Positions 4,401 through 6,177 of a stretch of DNA of 6,177 bases are shown one piece after another. This stretch comes from an uncultured Lysobacteraceae bacterium (GTDB lineage Bacteria; Pseudomonadota; Gammaproteobacteria; Xanthomonadales; Rhodanobacteraceae): NCBI GenBank assembly GCA_946482585.1, contig CAMLSI010000333.1:1-6177 (forward strand), given 5' to 3'. The notes below the pieces were generated by a model. It was not told where the DNA came from and made no database searches. It saw only the letters and a list, made by a program, of their open reading frames with translations. The position numbers and the translations under genes were made by a program. How positions within the stretch are numbered: the first letter of the stretch is position 1; every line of letters begins with the position of its first letter.

Positions 4401-6177
4401 GGCGGCGCCGCTGAAACTCGCGCGCAGGCAAGGCACGAGCGGCCACTACGTGCTCGATTCGCCCGAGGCGAATTCCCAGTACGTCGGTCATGCGGTGGTC
4501 GACGTCGAGGTCGCGACCGGCGGCCCGCCGCTGGTCGCGGGCGAGGCCTTCGTCGCCGACATCCATCCCGCGGCACCGGGCGACATCGAGCTGCTCCACG
4601 AACCCGCAGGCGGCGATTTCAGCTGGGGCACGGGCTTCGGCCGTTTCGATTTCAAGATCGCCGACGCGTTCGGCAACGGCATCTCCAACGTGCCGGTCAC
4701 AGTCAGCGTGACCGACGATACGTCGGAACTTTTGTGCGAAGGCAGCATCGCCTACGGCAGCGTGATCGGCGCGCGGCTGTTCGCCGGATTCGCCGGCGGC
4801 GACGGCAACTGCCCCACCGACGATCCGCGCCTGACCGGCCATGCCTGCACGACGCCGGGACCGCTGGCGCTGACGAGCTTCAACGACAGGAGCTCGTTCT
4901 TCGTCGCCTCGCCGAGTCATCCCGGCGCGCGCTTCCGCGTCACGATCGCCGCGGCGGGCTTGACGCAAACCGGCGATTTCGCGACACCGCCGCCACCCGG
5001 CGGCCAATGCACGCGCTATTTCCTCGCGCACATGACCCTGCAGCGTTTCGAGAACGCGCAAGGCCAGTCGGCGATGGCGGCGAAGCCCGGCGACGTCATC
5101 GCAACACCGTATGTGTTCGACGCGCAGTTCAGCGTATTCGGCGAAGCCGACGAACCGCGCCGCTGGTATCCGGCGAGCGGCGGCACCCTGCGCGTCGCGG
5201 GCCCGCCGCTGCAGCACGGCACGCTCGATGCCTCGCAGGAAACCGCGCCGGGCCGCTACGAATTCCGGCTGCGCGCCGGCGAAGTTCCCGGCGATATCCG
5301 CGGCCGCATCCTGCTGCACGGCGACATGCCGTTCGACAGCGACTTCGAGACCTACGATCTGCCGGTGCGCGGCGTGTACTCGGAGCAGACCGACGACTAC
5401 AGCTATGGCTGGTCGATCGACCTCAATCCGCCCGAGGCGCAGCCGGACCGCAATCCGCTGACACCCTACGGCGCGACCGAACGGGACTTCACGCTGCGCT
5501 CGGTGTTCCATCCACCCGCCTGGCGGCCGGGATTGGACCTGATCGAAGTACTGCGCAATGGCGAGCGCGTCGATGCCTGCGGACTGCTCGACCGCGACTA
5601 CGGCACGCCGTGCGTGATCCGTCGCGGCCTGACCATCGACCCGACTGCGCGCTATACCGCGCGCACCACACTGTCGAACGAATCGGTGCGCCTGGTCTCC
5701 GAGGAAACGGAACTGCACTTCGAACGCGGCCTGATCGCCGGCTACGGCATCCTGCCCGCGACGCCGGTGTCCTCGCCGCGCCCTGCCGGCAAGGACCAGC
5801 CCGACGAAACCGGCCTGATCCTCGGCAAGTTCCCGACCACGCTGGACGTGCATCAGGACGTCGACACGGCGACGGGCTACGTCTGCGAAGTGCCCTCGCG
5901 CCTGGGCTATGTGCTGAGCCAGCCCGCGAGCGTGCGCATCCACTTCTTCCTGCTCGACCGCGACGGCAACCGCACCGACCGGGAAATCTGGCCGCAGCCC
6001 GAGCAGCAGCTCGATGCGGGCCTGCACGAGCTCGAGATTCCGGCGAACCGCCTGCCGGCCGGCAGCTATCGCTACGAGATCCGCGCGCTCGCGCCCGACG
6101 GCACGCGCGACCAGCGCAGCGGACTCATTTCGAGCCGGCGCGAACGCCACGATGCGCTGCCGCTCGCGCATTCGTTC
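1366..6177 (+). CDS. Giant exported transglutaminase-like/Ig-domain protein, probably the N-terminal part of an RHS/YD-repeat protein (3' truncated)
   Basis: The frame is open from ATG 1366 to the right edge (1604 codons, no stop). The start has GGAG seven bases upstream and yields a Sec signal peptide. Visible order: signal peptide 1-30; Ala-rich helical region about 31-265; 'NPLPLHRPRLP' linker 282-292; transglutaminase-like domain about 336-490; a core at about 597-915 with 'VTLGYQPAS', 'SALEHRVFEQ' and 'STGESGYFIAGELAGG'; invasin-like Ig domains about 950-1050 and 1053-1120; a Cys-containing beta-rich region to about 1510; an FlgD-like Ig domain about 1518-1590. It ends in 'DALPLAHSF', resembling the 'LPxGHTFVKGVD' entry to RHS shells that I recall from relatives. 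The catalytic triad is degenerate (D377, H447, A475), so enzyme activity is unlikely. All cysteines except C25 of the signal peptide lie at 1124-1507. Role inferred: export and a surface or polymorphic-toxin-like function. The toxin or C-terminal part is not in view. Confidence 0.92.
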   Translation, partial: MKTPRMTRPALFRLVVAALSFAATCSAGLAAPLPRSATTAAAVPAREAPRQDADRRVTATRSRADVVAAERAALAASAPPAPAIAAPATPRPRGAPESKRADVAASATTSAASAQAAIVDLLLRGSDARAAIASARAAAPSIAAAPPATGDTFTGYAKARRALEASLLATRKARPIDAAAARTRLIAALEALQAQSLLVDLRLDADSALLRSSHLPASASALATAQQQRLRDHLRRLDAAAAALSGSLKAQSAMTIGAALTAEIEGLLAADADDAPAIHGVNPLPLHRPRLPVREPAMTPAVVASHADTETDVAPEPLDYADSIDAPLSPAILAQAASLGHDYARIADFVRSSVRTRWYAGAQQNAEATLRSLSGNDVDQASLLIALLRASRAPARYVHGVVEVALADLAASLGVREDKVGLALAAAGVAHRPVVRGGRIAAYAIEHTYVSAYLPMSNYRGSSADLSGRSWIALAPALKPHRHVPAAGAFSRAGFDAEAFIDDHLQQARADAPLQRLREQLSSRLAALSPPQDYASQLAQHAVAAPPLELLPASLPAPVLAVTGEFAQLPESLRQHLRVVVRSSDAADSPVVLDTRVAVSELSGRRVTLGYQPASIDDGAIVDAHGGMGRTPPYLYRVRPLLFVAGQAARAGSGAIDTAARHRLEITLEGPGGSVGFAQSLTAGGYAAIALDAATPSDHDIALPGDSEQRAPRLLAHLGARYLSNWNDDDEELAALAGVGVVRPFPAAALVVNQYRVDRVAGLASALRWRGVALDAALRPAEAFAAIDAPRAEIDWTALSALQGSALEHRVFEQQWSVPSISADKGLGLARDRGRSVLTLTAASGSGGVHQAPSVVAAIDHWLARGYVVDVPADPLTLDAWSGAVWRVRSLSTGESGYFIAGELAGGATAQAPELWYLQDLVAVLGDPFVQPPNENPLAASILTLDDATQHQRGVADQPLDQPLRAYVLDAAGRPVKGAAVTFRVTASDSRLLDGTNEVASLTVPSDARGLAAAPLKLARRQGTSGHYVLDSPEANSQYVGHAVVDVEVATGGPPLVAGEAFVADIHPAAPGDIELLHEPAGGDFSWGTGFGRFDFKIADAFGNGISNVPVTVSVTDDTSELLCEGSIAYGSVIGARLFAGFAGGDGNCPTDDPRLTGHACTTPGPLALTSFNDRSSFFVASPSHPGARFRVTIAAAGLTQTGDFATPPPPGGQCTRYFLAHMTLQRFENAQGQSAMAAKPGDVIATPYVFDAQFSVFGEADEPRRWYPASGGTLRVAGPPLQHGTLDASQETAPGRYEFRLRAGEVPGDIRGRILLHGDMPFDSDFETYDLPVRGVYSEQTDDYSYGWSIDLNPPEAQPDRNPLTPYGATERDFTLRSVFHPPAWRPGLDLIEVLRNGERVDACGLLDRDYGTPCVIRRGLTIDPTARYTARTTLSNESVRLVSEETELHFERGLIAGYGILPATPVSSPRPAGKDQPDETGLILGKFPTTLDVHQDVDTATGYVCEVPSRLGYVLSQPASVRIHFFLLDRDGNRTDREIWPQPEQQLDAGLHELEIPANRLPAGSYRYEIRALAPDGTRDQRSGLISSRRERHDALPLAHSF
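1456..2160 (+). other. Ala-rich helical, low-complexity N-terminal region
   Basis: Residues 31-265 are dominated by Ala, Arg, Leu and Asp. The first about 85 residues (31-115) are rich in Ala, Pro, Thr and Arg and look disordered. Residues about 116-265 alternate Leu/Ala with charged residues ('RLIAALEALQAQ', 'LRDHLRRLDAAAAAL') and look like amphipathic helices or coiled coil. No family is recognised here. Relatives of the transglutaminase/RHS type, as I recall them, also carry a helical region between the signal peptide and an LP-rich linker. The steady G/C at third codon positions argues that it is truly coding. Confidence 0.6.
2371..2835 (+). other. Transglutaminase-like domain with a degenerate catalytic triad
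   Basis: Residues about 336-490 align by eye with the transglutaminase-like (papain-fold) superfamily. The nucleophile helix reads 'GNDVDQASLLIALLRAS' (375-391), followed by 'PARYVHGVVEV' (394-404). The His strand reads 'EHTYVSAYLP' (446-455) and the Asp strand 'WIALAPALK' (471-479). In active members these are G-x-C-x-x-x-A, H-x-W-V-E and W-x-x-x-D-P. Here the Cys position is D377, the His is kept as H447, and the Asp is A475. No cysteine occurs anywhere from 26 to 1123, so no substitute nucleophile is available. A structural or ligand-binding role is inferred. As I recall, loss of the Cys is common among RHS-linked relatives; the simultaneous loss of the Asp I cannot place. Confidence 0.82.
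3154..4110 (+). other. Conserved core module that follows the transglutaminase-like domain in RHS-type relatives
   Basis: Residues about 597-915 contain several motifs I recall as a set from large bacterial transglutaminase-domain proteins. These are a 'RRVTLGYQPASIDD' strand (605-618, compare 'ritLSYxPAT'), 'ARYLSNWNDDDEELAALAGV' with an acidic patch (D728-E732), 'SALEHRVFEQ' (805-814) followed by 'SISADKGLGLARDRG' (820-834, compare 'SAVKxLxxANxxG'), and a Trp-Gly segment ending 'STGESGYFIAGELAGG' (891-907, compare 'TGAGAYxISGGLAGG'). Its function is not known to me. Conservation of the short motifs, with the rest diverged, suggests a fold held by these elements. No catalytic set is evident. 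The match is from memory, not from an alignment. Confidence 0.6.
4213..4725 (+). other. Two invasin-type (Big_1-like) Ig domains
   Basis: Residues about 950-1050 read 'QPLRAYVLDAAGRPVKGAAVTFRV', then 'VPSDARGLAAAPLKL' and a final strand 'HAVVDVEV'. This is the order of bacterial Ig-like domain 1: an entry strand, 'G-x-P-V-x-G-x-x-V-T-F', and 'D-x-x-G-x-A'. Residues about 1053-1120 repeat the theme in shorter form, with 'FKIADAFGNGISNVPVTVSV'. Such domains rigidly extend surface proteins. They follow the core module directly, and the cysteine-bearing region comes next. Confidence 0.65.
4726..5895 (+). other. Beta-rich region carrying all mature-chain cysteines
   Basis: Residues about 1121-1510 contain C1124, C1149, C1161, C1215, C1405, C1416 and C1507. 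They are the only cysteines of the mature visible chain and probably form disulfides in an oxidising compartment. The pair C1405/C1416 (C-x10-C, 'DACGLLDRDYGTPC') looks like a hairpin disulfide. A 'TPPPPGGQC' linker (1207-1215) divides the region. The rest is alternating hydrophobic and polar sequence with many Gly and Pro, as in beta sandwiches. I recognise no named family. Confidence 0.5.
5917..6135 (+). other. FlgD-like Ig domain before the presumed RHS region
   Basis: Residues about 1518-1590 read 'ASVRIHFFLLDRDGNRTD', then 'QLDAGLHELEIPANRLPAGSYRYEIRAL'. The order of a strand, 'D-x-x-G', 'L-x-x-G-x-H-x-L', and 'L-P-A-G-x-Y-x-Y-x-I-x-A' is that of FlgD-type Ig modules. It is followed by 'SRRERHDALPLAHSF' at the window edge. 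In related large proteins, as I recall them, this position is the junction to the RHS/YD-repeat shell. Confidence 0.55.

Noticed and set aside
2971..6171. A 1066-codon open frame on the minus strand opposite the giant gene
   Set aside because: It is very rich in Arg, Ala and Gly without any recognisable motif, signal peptide or ribosome-binding site. Long antisense frames are expected opposite strongly G/C-ending codons. The plus-strand frame carries clear domains over the same bases.

Overview
The window is about 6.2 kb of very GC-rich DNA, filled by two co-oriented plus-strand reading frames that overlap by four bases (ATGA). Both are cut by the window edges: the first lacks its 5' end and the second lacks its 3' end. 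There is no gene-free stretch over 300 bases, and I see no RNA gene, insertion sequence, CRISPR array or origin. Nearly every codon in both frames ends in G or C. The Sec-type signal peptide, the Ig-like surface domains and a C-terminal 'LFCDGFE' tail in the first protein suggest a high-GC Gram-negative proteobacterium. From memory, such 'IF/LF-x-DGFE' tails are common on secreted proteins of Lysobacterales (Dokdonella/Rudaea-like genera). That placement is an inference.

Region 2-1369 holds the C-terminal 455 residues of a secreted or surface protein. It has three Ig-like repeats, each ending in a D-x-A-G-N or D-A-G-N strand, then a fourth beta-sandwich of CARDB-like character. A tail follows with two closely spaced [L]F-x-x-GF motifs, and then 38 residues that look like weakly constrained or read-through sequence.

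Region 1366-6177 holds the first 1604 residues of a giant exported protein. In order it shows a signal peptide, an Ala-rich helical region, a transglutaminase-like domain, a roughly 300-residue core with motifs I recall from transglutaminase/RHS-type proteins, two invasin-type Ig-like domains, a cysteine-containing beta-rich region and an FlgD-like Ig domain. It ends in a short linker (DALPLAHSF). In related proteins a similar linker leads into an RHS/YD-repeat shell, so I infer that an RHS region lies just past the window. The transglutaminase-like domain has lost both its Cys nucleophile (Asp377 in its place) and its catalytic Asp (Ala475 in its place), and keeps only His447.

The two genes look like one translationally coupled operon. 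The ribosome-binding site of the second gene lies in the right arm of an 8-bp perfect hairpin that ribosomes finishing the first gene would have to open. A simple model is a pair of exported surface proteins made in a fixed ratio, one an Ig-repeat protein and the other a large RHS-like protein whose transglutaminase fold serves as a binding or structural module.
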